From the NCBI GenBank assembly GCA_045565995.1, contig JBJLEF010000004.1:496001-560000 (forward strand): a stretch of 64,000 nt of DNA. Direction: 5' to 3'. Below, piece by piece: positions 8,842-18,187 of this stretch (its first letter is position 1; each line of letters starts with the position of its first letter). The translations under genes and the position numbers were made by a program. The notes below the pieces were generated by a model. It ran no database searches and was not told the DNA's origin. It saw nothing but the letters and a program-made list of their open reading frames with translations. Source of the DNA: UBA721 sp002705165. Lineage in GTDB: Bacteria; Planctomycetota; Planctomycetia; Pirellulales; Pirellulaceae.

Positions 8842-9636
8842 TCAATTAAATACCAAACTACTATCAGGAAGGATACCCGCGCTTCTACCGTAGTGCGCCA
8901 AGGTTTGATGGACTTCCCCAGGCTGATACGCGAAATTGTGCAATTCACTTCTTTTGGTGCCGCCGGAAAGCACAAGGACCGAGTCATATTCGAGTTGAAC
9001 AGCCCCAAAAATATCTGTTTCCATCATATCTCCGATAACAACTGTTTCTCTCGTACTAAGACTTAGGTCCTTCCTTACCATTCGCATCATGATCGGATTC
9101 GGCTTACCGAGGCTAAACGCCTTTCTTCCCGTTGTGGCTTCTATCATAGCTGTCATGGCACCGCATCCTGGACGCATGCCTGTAGGGGTGGGGCAACTAA
9201 GATCCGGATTCGTTGAGATCAATTTGGCCCCAGCATTGACTAGATCGACAGCTTTTTCAACCAATTCAAGATTAAAGGTTCTTCCCTCTCCAATGATCAC
9301 AAAGTCCGGAGACTGGTCATTAATCGCAATTCCCGATTTGTGTAACGCCGTTAGCAGGCCCCCTTCCCCAATGATAAATGCCGTAGCCTTTGCGTTGTGG
9401 CTTGCTAGGTATCGGGCTGTCGCCATGGCGCATGTGAAGACATGTTGCTCTTCTACGCTGATACCAAGTCTTTCTAATTTGGAGACTACATCCAGTCGAG
9501 TGCGTTGGCTATTGTTGGTCATAAATCGGAAAGGGATATCTTTCTTTATCAGTTGGTTAATGAATTTGTCTGAACCGGGGATCAATTCACCACCACGATA
9601 AACGACACCATCCATATCAATGAGATAACCTATCAT
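8842..9636 (-). CDS. HAD-superfamily IIA sugar phosphatase (NagD-like)
   Basis: HAD motif I DMDGVVYRG is at residues 6-14, motif II is FMTNNS, the motif III lysine region is SLGKPNP, and motif IV is VVIGDMMETDI. The large C2-type cap lies between motifs II and III, as in NagD/phosphoglycolate-type phosphatases. Likely a cytoplasmic phosphatase of small sugar or nucleotide phosphates. I chose the ATG at 9636 because GGGAG lies 6 bases upstream; the longer frame from GTG 9663 adds only nine residues. Upstream lie a terminator-like hairpin and a possible short gene. Confidence 0.85.
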   Translation of the reverse strand: MIGYLIDMDGVVYRGGELIPGSDKFINQLIKKDIPFRFMTNNSQRTRLDVVSKLERLGISVEEQHVFTCAMATARYLASHNAKATAFIIGEGGLLTALHKSGIAINDQSPDFVIIGEGRTFNLELVEKAVDLVNAGAKLISTNPDLSCPTPTGMRPGCGAMTAMIEATTGRKAFSLGKPNPIMMRMVRKDLSLSTRETVVIGDMMETDIFGAVQLEYDSVLVLSGGTKRSELHNFAYQPGEVHQTLAHYGRSAGILPDSSLVFN

Positions 9637-9683
9637 TACTGTCTCCCGCTTGAACTTACTCACCTATCATTTCGACCCTATTC

Positions 9684-9757
9684 AAAAAAAAAGTGGCCAC
9701 CCAAGTCATCCAACGTTGTTAGCGATATCGGTTAGAGATAATCATGGGTAGCCACTT
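9684..9757 (-). terminator. Terminator-like hairpin with nine-T tail, upstream of HAD gene
   Basis: On the minus strand, a 13-base arm (9745-9757) pairs with 9691-9703 with one mismatch, and nine T residues follow directly (9684-9692). The loop is long, about 41 bases. It ends about 48 bases before the HAD start codon, so it is either the terminator of the short frame at 9816-9908 or an attenuator in the HAD leader. Confidence 0.55.
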
Positions 9758-9815
9758 GGCCTGAGCCACAGGCTTCTAGGAAACGATGTTAGCCTGCGAA
9801 TAATTCAAAACATGG

Positions 9816-9908
9816 TCAGGTAAACCCGGCTCTGCCACAACTCCCTTGCTCTCTCCTTCCCCGATTTAACTCCGTAGTCTGTTTGCTAGGTAAATGAAGC
9901 TGAGTCAT
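9816..9908 (-). CDS. Possible 30-residue small protein or leader peptide
   Basis: An ATG at 9908 is preceded by GGAGGG at ideal spacing (8 bases), one of the strongest ribosome-binding sites in the window. The 30-codon product begins MTQLHLPSKQ and is rich in Arg and Gly. A terminator-like hairpin follows 59 bases after the stop. The combination suggests a small gene or a regulatory leader for the HAD gene. No homologue known to me. Confidence 0.35.
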   Translation of the reverse strand: MTQLHLPSKQTTELNRGRREQGSCGRAGFT

Positions 9909-10273
9909 TTTATTTGCCCTCCAGTAATTACGGGTTTCTTTGCTGCTGATTAGTGATATATGCAAGCCCCGTACCAAAGTGATGATGCAATCGAAAAAAA
10001 ACCTATGGTCGTTACAAGCCGCGGCAGAGCACCCTAGAATCACAGGCTTAGAATCCCTAGATATTTGTTTTTCTGTTTAAGCCAGCCGCTTGGCGAATTC
10101 AATTCCGCCCACCAAGATGCTACCTACTTACGCACGATTGCATTGAATGAAGGCATCTCTAATTTCTTCTCCTGAAATGACTAAATTTATCAATTGTCCA
10201 TGGTGTGCGAATTGCGATCTTCACGCCAAAATATATAGGAATCTGAACCAATCAACTAAGCAAAGTCAAAACC
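9909..10273. other. Intergenic region, nothing recognised
   Basis: About 365 bases between the possible small gene and the DUF3050 gene. Short frames here lack ribosome-binding sites and recognisable content. It must hold the promoters for both directions, but I could not place them with confidence. Confidence 0.4.
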
Positions 10274-11050
10274 GTGAATGCCAACCTGCTCAAGATCAAA
10301 ACTTTATTAGCACCACAAAGAAAAAGACTCCTTAACCATCCGATGTACGCGGTAATAACAGAACCAGTACACGTTAGAACTTTCATGACTCAGCACGTTT
10401 TTGCAGTCTGGGACTTCATGTCATTACTGAAGTCGTTGCAAGCCACTTTCTGTGGGTGTGAGATTCCATGGCGACCAGAATCAAAGCATCCTCTGGCAGT
10501 CCGTTTGATTAATGAGATCGTATTAGCCGAAGAATCAGATGTGGGACCCACCGGACAATTTTTAAGCCATTATGAGATGTATCGAATGGCGATGATCCAG
10601 ACGGGCGCTCCTACCAACTATATTGATGCGTTTATCCTAGGCCTTGAGGCCAACAAAGAGTTGGATGAACTTCTTGATTCGTCGAATCTCCCGAATCACA
10701 TCGGCAGCTTTGTCCGTTCCACATTCGAATCTATTCGAAGCTCCAGTCCCGAAGAGTTGGCAGCCATCTTCTTGTTCGGTCGAGAAGATTTAATCCCTGA
10801 CTTGTTTCGCGGTCTCGTTAAACAACTCAATGAGTCTCAGACTGATCAATACACCTTATTTGAATATTATCTACAACGGCATATCGAAATAGATGATGAC
10901 CATCATGGCCCCATGGGTGAGGATTTACTTTGTCTGCTCTGTGGATCCGACGCAGAGAAATGGGATGCTGCCGGTCGCGCTGCTCAATCAACCTTAGAGA
11001 GCCGCCATGAACTGTGGGATGGCATTCTGGAGTCCTTAGTTACCTTATAA
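10274..11050 (+). CDS. DUF3050 family protein (haem-oxygenase-like fold)
   Basis: The whole 258-residue protein matches the DUF3050 pattern: an N-terminal LLNHPMY segment, FMTQHVFAVWDFMSLLKSLQ, LAEESD, and HIEIDDDHHGP near residue 210. The conserved His/Glu/Asp residues fit the helical haem-oxygenase-like fold, members of which can bind di-iron or act on small molecules. Function of this family is not settled. The start codon is GTG; the first residues (MNANLLKIK) fit the usual start. Stands alone. Confidence 0.8.
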   Translation: MNANLLKIKTLLAPQRKRLLNHPMYAVITEPVHVRTFMTQHVFAVWDFMSLLKSLQATFCGCEIPWRPESKHPLAVRLINEIVLAEESDVGPTGQFLSHYEMYRMAMIQTGAPTNYIDAFILGLEANKELDELLDSSNLPNHIGSFVRSTFESIRSSSPEELAAIFLFGREDLIPDLFRGLVKQLNESQTDQYTLFEYYLQRHIEIDDDHHGPMGEDLLCLLCGSDAEKWDAAGRAAQSTLESRHELWDGILESLVTL

Positions 11051-11225
11051 GAATATCGTACTGGACCAAGAATCGACTGTTACGACTGACCGGGGGTTTT
11101 TGCCCTCCGTCACCGGTTGGGTTAGGATGTGTTCTTAGGATTTCCAACACGATTATCAAGATGGAATCGACAAGGGCTGCATAGACACGCTTCCTGGTTG
11201 CTCTCACTTTTTACGAGGACTTTTC

Positions 11226-12329
11226 ATGTCAAAGTTATCGGCGACGTTTTTGCTTTTTACTTTATTCTTCACAGTACCAGCCCTCGGGGCACCGCCTATT
11301 CGAGAATTCGATGCCGCTGGGGCCCCCCCGTTCAAAATGCTAAAGCCGGGAGAAAGCCCGCCACTGGACGTCCACGACAATTTTGTCATTGGTCCAGAAT
11401 ACATTCCAGCGCCTGAATTAAAGGTGATTGACGGCGTTCCGCAGGGGACCGTACAGCAGTTTACGATCGACTCCAAAGAAACCACCATCTACAACCCTGG
11501 AATTGCCCGGGAGAAGTTTGGAACGGTCGACCCCCAGAATCCTAAGACCCTCATCGTGGATACGCATGAGATTGACTACAAGCGGCAGATTACTGTTTAT
11601 ATTCCCAAACAGCATCAGGCAACCAACGACGCCCCTTTTATGATTTGCCACGATGGCCCTAAGGGAAAACCCAACATGACCTTGCCGCATATTCTGGACA
11701 ATCTGATAGCCCAAAAACGGATTCCACCAATTATTCTCATCCAGATTGCAAATGGGGGCGGTGATGCACAGGGGCACCAACGAGGCAAGGAGTATGACAA
11801 CATGTCCGGATTATTTGCTGAATATATTGAAACGGAGGTCCTTCCAAGGGTGGAAACAAACTATCAATTAAAATTAACCGGAGACCCTGATGGCCGCGCT
11901 GTGATGGGATCCAGTTCCGGAGGTTCCGCCTCACTTATCATGGCATGGTTTCGAACCGACCTTTATCGTCGAGTGCTCACCACCTCCGGCACCTTTGTAA
12001 ATCAGGCTTGGCCATTTGATCCTAAGTATCCTGACGGCGCCTGGGGATTTCACAAGAAAATCATTCCTTCCAGTCCCCAAAAACCGATTCGGCTGTTCAT
12101 CTCCGTCGGCGATCGGGATTTACTCAATCCAAATGTGATGCGCGACGATATGCATGACTGGGTAGAAGCAAATCACCAAATGGCGAAAGTTCTTAAGGCC
12201 AAAGGCTATAAGTATCAGTATTTGTTTTGTCGTAATTCAGGCCATGGCATCCGCAATGCGAGGGCTCAATTCATGCCCCATGCGATTGAGTGGGTCTGGA
12301 AGGGTTACGGCACCAAGCCGGTCAAATAG
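11226..12329 (+). CDS. Secreted esterase, enterochelin-esterase/esterase D type
   Basis: Signal peptide at about 1-21 (ending ALGAP). The alpha/beta hydrolase domain carries the nucleophile elbow GSSSGG at about residue 228, an acid region SVGDRDLLNP and the catalytic His in NSGHGIRNA. This matches the Fes/esterase D family used on siderophores, feruloyl sugars and similar esters. An N-terminal about 90-residue extension precedes the core. It sits just before the DUF1549-DUF1501 pair and may share their polysaccharide-related role, but a 99-base gap leaves co-transcription open. Confidence 0.85.
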   Translation: MSKLSATFLLFTLFFTVPALGAPPIREFDAAGAPPFKMLKPGESPPLDVHDNFVIGPEYIPAPELKVIDGVPQGTVQQFTIDSKETTIYNPGIAREKFGTVDPQNPKTLIVDTHEIDYKRQITVYIPKQHQATNDAPFMICHDGPKGKPNMTLPHILDNLIAQKRIPPIILIQIANGGGDAQGHQRGKEYDNMSGLFAEYIETEVLPRVETNYQLKLTGDPDGRAVMGSSSGGSASLIMAWFRTDLYRRVLTTSGTFVNQAWPFDPKYPDGAWGFHKKIIPSSPQKPIRLFISVGDRDLLNPNVMRDDMHDWVEANHQMAKVLKAKGYKYQYLFCRNSGHGIRNARAQFMPHAIEWVWKGYGTKPVK

Positions 12330-12428
12330 TTACGCTTCGTCGTATTTAATACAGTTTGAGAGTCGGTACCGACGTGAAGCGACAACCCCACTACACTAGA
12401 ACACCATCTCAAATTATTATTAGGCAAA

Positions 12429-14252
12429 ATGAATCCACAACAAATCGTATTTTGCGGCCTGCTACTAGGGCTCACAGTCACAACAACTAATGTAGGTGCT
12501 GTCGATCCGGGCAACGCGTCCTCGCGAATTGACGAAATCATTCAGTTCGATCTAAAAACAAATCAACTGGAGCCTAACCCGCCGGTCAACGATCTACAAT
12601 TCGTCCGCCGTGTGTATCTAGATGTGATTGGTCGAATTCCGACTGATCTTGAACTCAGGAGCTTTTTCGAAAACCCCCGTCATGGTCGTCGAGCCAGATT
12701 AATTGATGAGCTGCTAGACTCTCCCGGCCACGAGTCACACATGTTCAACTGGTTAGGAGACATGCTTCGTGTCAAGGATGACTATTACCGCATTGGCAAA
12801 ACCTGGACTTTTCATTCCTGGTTAAAGACACAACTCCGCGAAAATCGGCCGTGGGACGAATTGGTTCATGATCTGCTAACCGCAGAAGGACGACTCGGAG
12901 AGAATGGAGCTACCGCTTACCTCCTGCGTGATGCGAGTATGCCGCTCGACAGCCTCTCCAACACGCTGACCACTTTTCTGGGTGCCAATGTTGCCTGTGC
13001 TCAGTGCCACAACCACCCTTCCGCCGAGTGGACTCAGCGAGACTTCTACGAAATGGTATCGTTCTTCGGCTCCACGGCTTTTGATCGAGTCGATACTCGC
13101 AAACCAGCGATTACACTTAGAGATGACCGTTTCTCCAAAGCGAATCTCGTCACCTTACTTCAGCCGAATATGGAACGAGTCATTTTTGATGGCACTCGTT
13201 CGACCGACTTCCCCTCCGACTACGCGTACGACGATGCTAATCCTGGTGACCGCGTCGGCCCGCGATTTATCACGTGGGATGGAGAAGACAAATTACCGTT
13301 AAATGACTTGCAACCGCAGCGGCTCCGCAAGCACTTCGGCGACTGGCTGACCTCAAGTGAAAATCCACGTTTTGCTGCCGCTATTGCTAATCGGTTATGG
13401 CAACGGTTCTTTGGAGTTGCAGTCAAAGAACCCGTCACAGACCTCGATGTCTTGGAAAACGCCACGAATCCGGAACTACTACAATACCTCGCGCAATTGA
13501 TGAAGGAAGTCGATTTTAACCTTCGCGAATTCCAGCGTACCATTCTGAATTCCAGAACCTATCAGCGGCAAGCCAGCCCCACACCTCCCGAAGGCGAAGA
13601 ATTTAGATTCCCAGGCCCGTTATTACGCCGGATGACGGCTGAGCAGGCATGGGACTCAATTGTTCTCTTCATGCGAGGAACGGAAGTTGACCGATTAAAA
13701 ACGGATTATGCCCCCTTGATGGAACGCCTCATCTTTCCGTTCGAATTCTCCCACGACAGAGACGAAATTGAGGATGATCGCGAGAAGATCTTCGACTTTG
13801 CAAAGACACTCATGCCAGACGGACAAGTGTCAAACGGGCAGGGCGGACGCGGCCTGTTCATTAATACCGGCGAACGAGTCGGCAAGGTTTCCTGGCTTCG
13901 GGCTTCCGAACTGCCCCAACCTATGCCACCGACGCACTTTCTGAGAATTGCAGGACAGTCAGCGCGCGAGGTTGCCGATGATGGATCGACCGAAGGCGGC
14001 ATCAGTGAATCCCTGGCGATGATGAACGGAGAAGTCACCAGGAGCCTTATGAAAACTTCATTACTTATCAGATCGGTTCACGCGAAGAACACTCAGATCG
14101 AACAGATCGCTTTCCTTTACCGATCATGCCTGTCCCGGCTTCCGAATGAGCAAGATAGAAACCGATGTACCGCCGCACTCGCTCAGGGACTTGAGATTTC
14201 CGATATCCTCTGGGCTCTATTGAACTCCCGCGAGTTCATCTTTATTCAATAG
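12429..14252 (+). CDS. DUF1549/DUF1553 protein
   Basis: After a signal peptide (about 1-24) the protein goes straight into DUF1549 (FVRRVYLDVIGRIPT), with CAQCHNHPSAEW near residue 190, then DUF1553 (RLWQRFFG, FQRTILNSRTYQR, RRMTAEQAWDSIV). Unlike the two other DUF1549 proteins in this window it lacks the N-terminal PSCyt1 cytochrome module. It pairs with the DUF1501 gene 51 bases downstream, the standard planctomycete arrangement. The role of these pairs is unknown; a surface or periplasmic redox or polysaccharide function is often suspected. Confidence 0.92.
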   Translation: MNPQQIVFCGLLLGLTVTTTNVGAVDPGNASSRIDEIIQFDLKTNQLEPNPPVNDLQFVRRVYLDVIGRIPTDLELRSFFENPRHGRRARLIDELLDSPGHESHMFNWLGDMLRVKDDYYRIGKTWTFHSWLKTQLRENRPWDELVHDLLTAEGRLGENGATAYLLRDASMPLDSLSNTLTTFLGANVACAQCHNHPSAEWTQRDFYEMVSFFGSTAFDRVDTRKPAITLRDDRFSKANLVTLLQPNMERVIFDGTRSTDFPSDYAYDDANPGDRVGPRFITWDGEDKLPLNDLQPQRLRKHFGDWLTSSENPRFAAAIANRLWQRFFGVAVKEPVTDLDVLENATNPELLQYLAQLMKEVDFNLREFQRTILNSRTYQRQASPTPPEGEEFRFPGPLLRRMTAEQAWDSIVLFMRGTEVDRLKTDYAPLMERLIFPFEFSHDRDEIEDDREKIFDFAKTLMPDGQVSNGQGGRGLFINTGERVGKVSWLRASELPQPMPPTHFLRIAGQSAREVADDGSTEGGISESLAMMNGEVTRSLMKTSLLIRSVHAKNTQIEQIAFLYRSCLSRLPNEQDRNRCTAALAQGLEISDILWALLNSREFIFIQ

Positions 14253-14303
14253 AATTCAACGACTCGATAGTTACTGCACGATCACATAGCGAACCGATTC
14301 AAA

Positions 14304-15578
14304 ATGAAGCAATTCTTCAACTCTTTAAACACACTGACTCGCCGAGCTTTTGCCGAACGATGTGCTGCAACGGCGTTCGGACTAACTATTCTTCCGAACC
14401 TACCGCCTGTTGCTGCAGAGTCGGAAGTTCCTAAACCTGCTGCGTTCGGCAAGGCGCAGAACGTCATCTGGCTGATGCTCAGCGGTGGTTTAAGTCATAT
14501 TGACTCACTGGATCCCAAACGAGGGAAATCGCAAGGTCCGGCAGCAGCTATTAACACATCAGCCGGTTTTCAGGTCACTGAGTTCTTTCCAAAGTTCGCG
14601 AAAGTCGCAGATCAGGTCTGCGTGATCCGGTCAATGCAAGCAAAGATCGGCGTCCACAAGCCGGCTCAATACTATATGCGTACCGCCTATGAACCTCGGG
14701 GAACAATTCTACACCCTAATCTTGGGGCCTGGGGGTCTCACTATCTAGGACGTAGCAGTGATACCTTGCCATCAAGTGTCTGTGTTAATCGTCGTTCCGA
14801 CCAAGGCAACGGCTTCTTTCCTTCCAACTACGCGCCGTTAGCAATCGGGGACCCGAGCCAAGGGATCAATGACGTCAAATCGATCGGCGGCAAGTCTGCG
14901 GCAGCTAAGCGTCTGACATTAATGAACGGACTCGACGCCGACTTCCGCAAACGTTTTAAGGACAAGGGCGTCAATGCCTACAACGGTTTCTACGAGGATG
15001 CCCTTACGTTGATGAAGAGCGATGAGCTGAACGCTTTCGATCTCGCCCAAGAGCCAGAAGATCAAAGGGCAGCCTACGGCAATAACTCTTTCGGCCAGGG
15101 TTGCCTGCTCGCTCGACGACTAGTTGGATCGGGGGTCCGCTTCGTTGAGGTGAAGCATGACGGCTGGGATCATCACAAGTCACTTGCTGACGAAATGAGC
15201 GACATTGCGCCGGTCTTTGACCAGGCATTCGCGACACTCATTAACGATCTAAAACAGCGCGGGATGCTTGATTCAACGCTCGTCATCGTCGCGACCGAAT
15301 TCGGTCGCAAGCCTGACTTCAGTGGTGATGGCCGCAGTCATCATCCAATCTGCTTTTCAACTGCTCTTGCAGGGGGCGGTATGAAAGCGGGTTTTGTCTA
15401 CGGCAGGAGTGACGATCTCGGATACCAAGTGGATGAAAATGCGGTGTCGATCGGAGCCTTTCATGCGAGCATCGCGTACGCGACTGGAATGAAACTCGAT
15501 AAGCCGGCCACATCTCCCTCGGGGCGTCCCATGACTGTCGGTGACGGCGAACAGCCTGTCCTGGAGTTATTCGCATGA
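14304..15578 (+). CDS. DUF1501 protein, Tat-exported
   Basis: A twin-arginine leader (LTRRAFAERCAAT) precedes a DUF1501 domain related to the alkaline phosphatase/sulfatase superfamily: MLSGGLSHIDSLDPK, CVIRSMQAKIGVH, FGQGCLLARRLVGSGVRFVE, WDHHKSL, and VIVATEFGRKPDF. Length 424 is normal. It is the partner of the DUF1549/DUF1553 protein just upstream. Its stop overlaps an ATG (ATGA at 15575-15578) that opens a 33-codon frame, suggesting that a third gene once followed. Confidence 0.92.
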   Translation: MKQFFNSLNTLTRRAFAERCAATAFGLTILPNLPPVAAESEVPKPAAFGKAQNVIWLMLSGGLSHIDSLDPKRGKSQGPAAAINTSAGFQVTEFFPKFAKVADQVCVIRSMQAKIGVHKPAQYYMRTAYEPRGTILHPNLGAWGSHYLGRSSDTLPSSVCVNRRSDQGNGFFPSNYAPLAIGDPSQGINDVKSIGGKSAAAKRLTLMNGLDADFRKRFKDKGVNAYNGFYEDALTLMKSDELNAFDLAQEPEDQRAAYGNNSFGQGCLLARRLVGSGVRFVEVKHDGWDHHKSLADEMSDIAPVFDQAFATLINDLKQRGMLDSTLVIVATEFGRKPDFSGDGRSHHPICFSTALAGGGMKAGFVYGRSDDLGYQVDENAVSIGAFHASIAYATGMKLDKPATSPSGRPMTVGDGEQPVLELFA

Positions 15579-15676
15579 CAAAAACACTATTCATTCATGC
15601 CGTCGGCGTCTTGGTAAGTTTTGTTGCAACTCTCAACTCGAAGCTTCCGGCACATACGAGAGCAGTGATTCACTGA
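15575..15676 (+). pseudogene. Signal-peptide-like stub of a lost third operon gene
   Basis: A 33-codon frame starts with an ATGA overlap on the DUF1501 stop. The product begins MTKTLFIHAVGVLVSF and looks like a signal peptide plus a few residues, then stops at 15676, overlapping the end of the convergent phosphodiesterase gene by seven bases. The tight coupling and signal-like start suggest the 5' end of a gene whose body was deleted. Confidence 0.35.
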
Positions 15677-17070
15677 CCTGCAGAAATGTCGAACGCATCG
15701 GATAGAGGCTTACCCTCGGCATAGTCATACTTAAGACCGAGTAGTTTGGCGATTGTCGGGGCGACAGCCGTATTGTGGACTCCTTGTAGTTTAACCCCCG
15801 ACCGAATACCAACGCCGGAGAGAATACACATCGCTTTCATCTTCGAAGATTTAGCTAGAAAACCGTGCGACCCAAGTGACGTTCTCGCTTCCTGGTAGGT
15901 CGTGACGAGTGTCTCCCCAGTCACGGCTCCGGAAACACCATAACCATCTTTGGCCACCACGATGGCATCAGGGACCTGATGATATTCCCGAGGGTGTGGA
16001 AAGCCGACTTCATTGAATCGATCTGGTAGCAGAACGTCCGCCACTCCCTCCTGTCCCAAGAACAGTTTTTGCACAGATGCGGCGCGCTCAGATGCAGAGG
16101 CTGGGTTGGTGCAATACACATATCCAACCCCACCTTCCGGAACCACATGCACTTGCGCCTGCGATAACTCTCCACCGTCCACAGTCAACAATCCGGCTTT
16201 TCTCAACAAAACATTCGGCCGAATGGCTTTGGGAGTCAGAGTAAAGCCGTGATCGGCAACCAAAATAACTGTCGTGGCTTCACGAATTCCCGCATCGTCA
16301 ATAGCGTCAAGTATTTTACCGACGCACATATCGGCATACGCATTCGCGGTGTAGCCGTCCTGTGTTTGGGCTCCCCGCCTATGATGCGTCGCATCATTGT
16401 TCAATAGATGCACGAGCATCAGGTGGGGTTTACGCTCCCGAATAAGATGACAGGCTGCTTCCGTCCAGACATAGTCGAGGCCCACAACACTGACATTACG
16501 AAAGGATGCCTGTGTTTCGTCCTGGAGGAATCCTTTTTCAATAAGTTCTGTCCGCAATCGTGGTGTTGTATAGTCCAGTGAATTGGGTACGTCCGGAAAC
16601 TGGTCATCGAATGACTTCGAATTGCGAGTGCAGGGCCAATTCACTTCGGCGGTCCTAAGCCCCGCAGCATGGGCCACATCCGCCACGGTGGGAACTCTCA
16701 CCAAGTCTACCTGATCACGATTCGAGTCAATCCTAACCGGCACTCCGATTCCACCTCGGACGAGAACGCCGTTTGCAAGGACGCCGTGACGCCCAGGTTT
16801 CAAGCCGGTCACCAGAGTCGTGTGATTGGGCCATGTCACCGAGGGGTCTGAAACAGTCATCCCTCCTTCAATAATACATCCCTTCTCAGCGAGCCGACGA
16901 ATATTAGGCAGTGGAACCTTCGGATCGTCGACAAGGTACCCAGCGAACCCGTCGATGCTGATGAGAACCACATGGCGGTCTGCGGCATCGGATTGGGCTA
17001 AAGCCCAGGGACTGAGGGTCACTGTAATTAGGGCTGCCACACTAGAGAACCATTGTTTCCTGCTTAACAT
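15670..17070 (-). CDS. Type I phosphodiesterase / nucleotide pyrophosphatase family protein
   Basis: Signal peptide at about 1-25 (ending WALAQ). The alkaline-phosphatase-superfamily core shows LISIDGF (first metal Asp), TWPNHTTLVTG with the likely Thr nucleophile, HLLNNDATHHRRG, and VADHGFTLTP (Asp-His metal ligands). These match NPP-type enzymes that cleave phosphodiester bonds in nucleotides or phospholipids. Length 466 is typical. Its gene follows the metallophosphoesterase on the same strand after 220 bases. Confidence 0.88.
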   Translation of the reverse strand: MLSRKQWFSSVAALITVTLSPWALAQSDAADRHVVLISIDGFAGYLVDDPKVPLPNIRRLAEKGCIIEGGMTVSDPSVTWPNHTTLVTGLKPGRHGVLANGVLVRGGIGVPVRIDSNRDQVDLVRVPTVADVAHAAGLRTAEVNWPCTRNSKSFDDQFPDVPNSLDYTTPRLRTELIEKGFLQDETQASFRNVSVVGLDYVWTEAACHLIRERKPHLMLVHLLNNDATHHRRGAQTQDGYTANAYADMCVGKILDAIDDAGIREATTVILVADHGFTLTPKAIRPNVLLRKAGLLTVDGGELSQAQVHVVPEGGVGYVYCTNPASASERAASVQKLFLGQEGVADVLLPDRFNEVGFPHPREYHQVPDAIVVAKDGYGVSGAVTGETLVTTYQEARTSLGSHGFLAKSSKMKAMCILSGVGIRSGVKLQGVHNTAVAPTIAKLLGLKYDYAEGKPLSDAFDISAGQ

Positions 17071-17290
17071 ACCGACCTTATCTCCCGCCTATTAATATAC
17101 GAAGTGCCTTCTAGACATTGGGCCACTTAAAACTACCAAATAGCGCTGAACTAGTAAACGAAACAATACCCAAAACGGTTCCACTTTCAGTCATGACAGC
17201 AAAGGGACGAGACCTTAGAACGTGTTTGGTGAATACAGATTATCTCCGACGGTGCAACACAGGCCTCAGGCTTCTGGAAGGCTTGATGCT

Positions 17291-18187
17291 TTACCGTGGT
17301 AGAGCCTGTTTCTGAGCAGGGGAAAGACGGCGGTCAAAAACAAATGGATCTTTGAGAGCGGGCCTGACAGTGATCTTCAATGGCGGCGCGACCCCTCCCT
17401 GATCAACCTGCACACGCGTGACATGCTCTGTCCCAAACGGCTTGTCCTTAATCCATTTATGGCCGTCTCCATGGAGGTACAGCACCGGCAACTTTGCTTC
17501 ATCCACGAGAGCAACAAAGGGCTTAAAGAAATCAAGATGCCTTTCAACTGGATGCGCATGACCAAAAAGCACGAAGGCCTGATACGAACCATGGTTGTCT
17601 TTAAGGAGTGATTCAAGCCAAGCGACATTCTGGGCATGTCGCAATTTCCACTCAGTTTCATCGTGCACTCGCCCACCGACGAGATTGATACCGGCAAACA
17701 GGACGCCATGAAGACGAAAAGAGAAGTTCTCGTTACGGACTTTTTGTCGGCTTACGGTAAAGTCATATTCCCAGTTCGTGTCAAAGTTACGAAAGTGCTT
17801 CACCCAATATTTCCAAGCCACATCAGGAGTCGTGCAGTCGTTCCATTCATTGTCGCCCGGGATAATGAATGTCGGTGAGTTTGCCTTCCGCAACATCGAA
17901 CTTACTTTAATATAAACCTCTTCGTCACAGGCCGAAGCACCATCCTTGATGTCGCCAAGATGAATCAGAAATCGGCCATCTGACGGCAACTTCTCTATTT
18001 GCTTTGGTAACAGCTCATCTTCGTTTGGGGCATACGGAACGTCCCCCATAGCATAAAAGGTTACCTCCGATGATTGATCGTCTGTTGGCGAGTTTGACGT
18101 CGAATTAACGAGAAGAGCCTGCCCGAAGCTGGGTTGAGTTACTAACAAAGCAAAGCTTAGGGTGAACGAGACTGCGAGTACTCTCAT
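17291..18187 (-). CDS. Secreted metallophosphoesterase
   Basis: Signal peptide at about 1-24. Metal-binding motifs are MGDVPY near residue 48, HLGDIKDG near 77 and IPGDNEWNDC near 110, then FGHAHPVERH and LYLHGDGHKW. The first motif is D-x-P in place of D-x-H and the third is GDNE in place of GNHE. I recall this variant as recurrent in bacterial homologues, so I do not count it as inactivation. Substrate unknown. Located upstream of the phosphodiesterase gene on the same strand. Confidence 0.82.
   Translation of the reverse strand: MRVLAVSFTLSFALLVTQPSFGQALLVNSTSNSPTDDQSSEVTFYAMGDVPYAPNEDELLPKQIEKLPSDGRFLIHLGDIKDGASACDEEVYIKVSSMLRKANSPTFIIPGDNEWNDCTTPDVAWKYWVKHFRNFDTNWEYDFTVSRQKVRNENFSFRLHGVLFAGINLVGGRVHDETEWKLRHAQNVAWLESLLKDNHGSYQAFVLFGHAHPVERHLDFFKPFVALVDEAKLPVLYLHGDGHKWIKDKPFGTEHVTRVQVDQGGVAPPLKITVRPALKDPFVFDRRLSPAQKQALPR

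Noticed and set aside
9089..9601. 170-codon plus-strand open frame
   Set aside because: Antisense to the HAD phosphatase, whose four motifs are intact.
9800..9850. GGTCAGGT element resembling the SRP RNA conserved loop
   Set aside because: Only a short match; the GGAAGGAAGCAGCC part that defines SRP RNA is absent.
17291..18187. Inactive metallophosphoesterase
   Set aside because: D-x-P and GDNE variants differ from the textbook motifs, but I recall them as recurring in bacterial homologues, so loss of activity is not supported.
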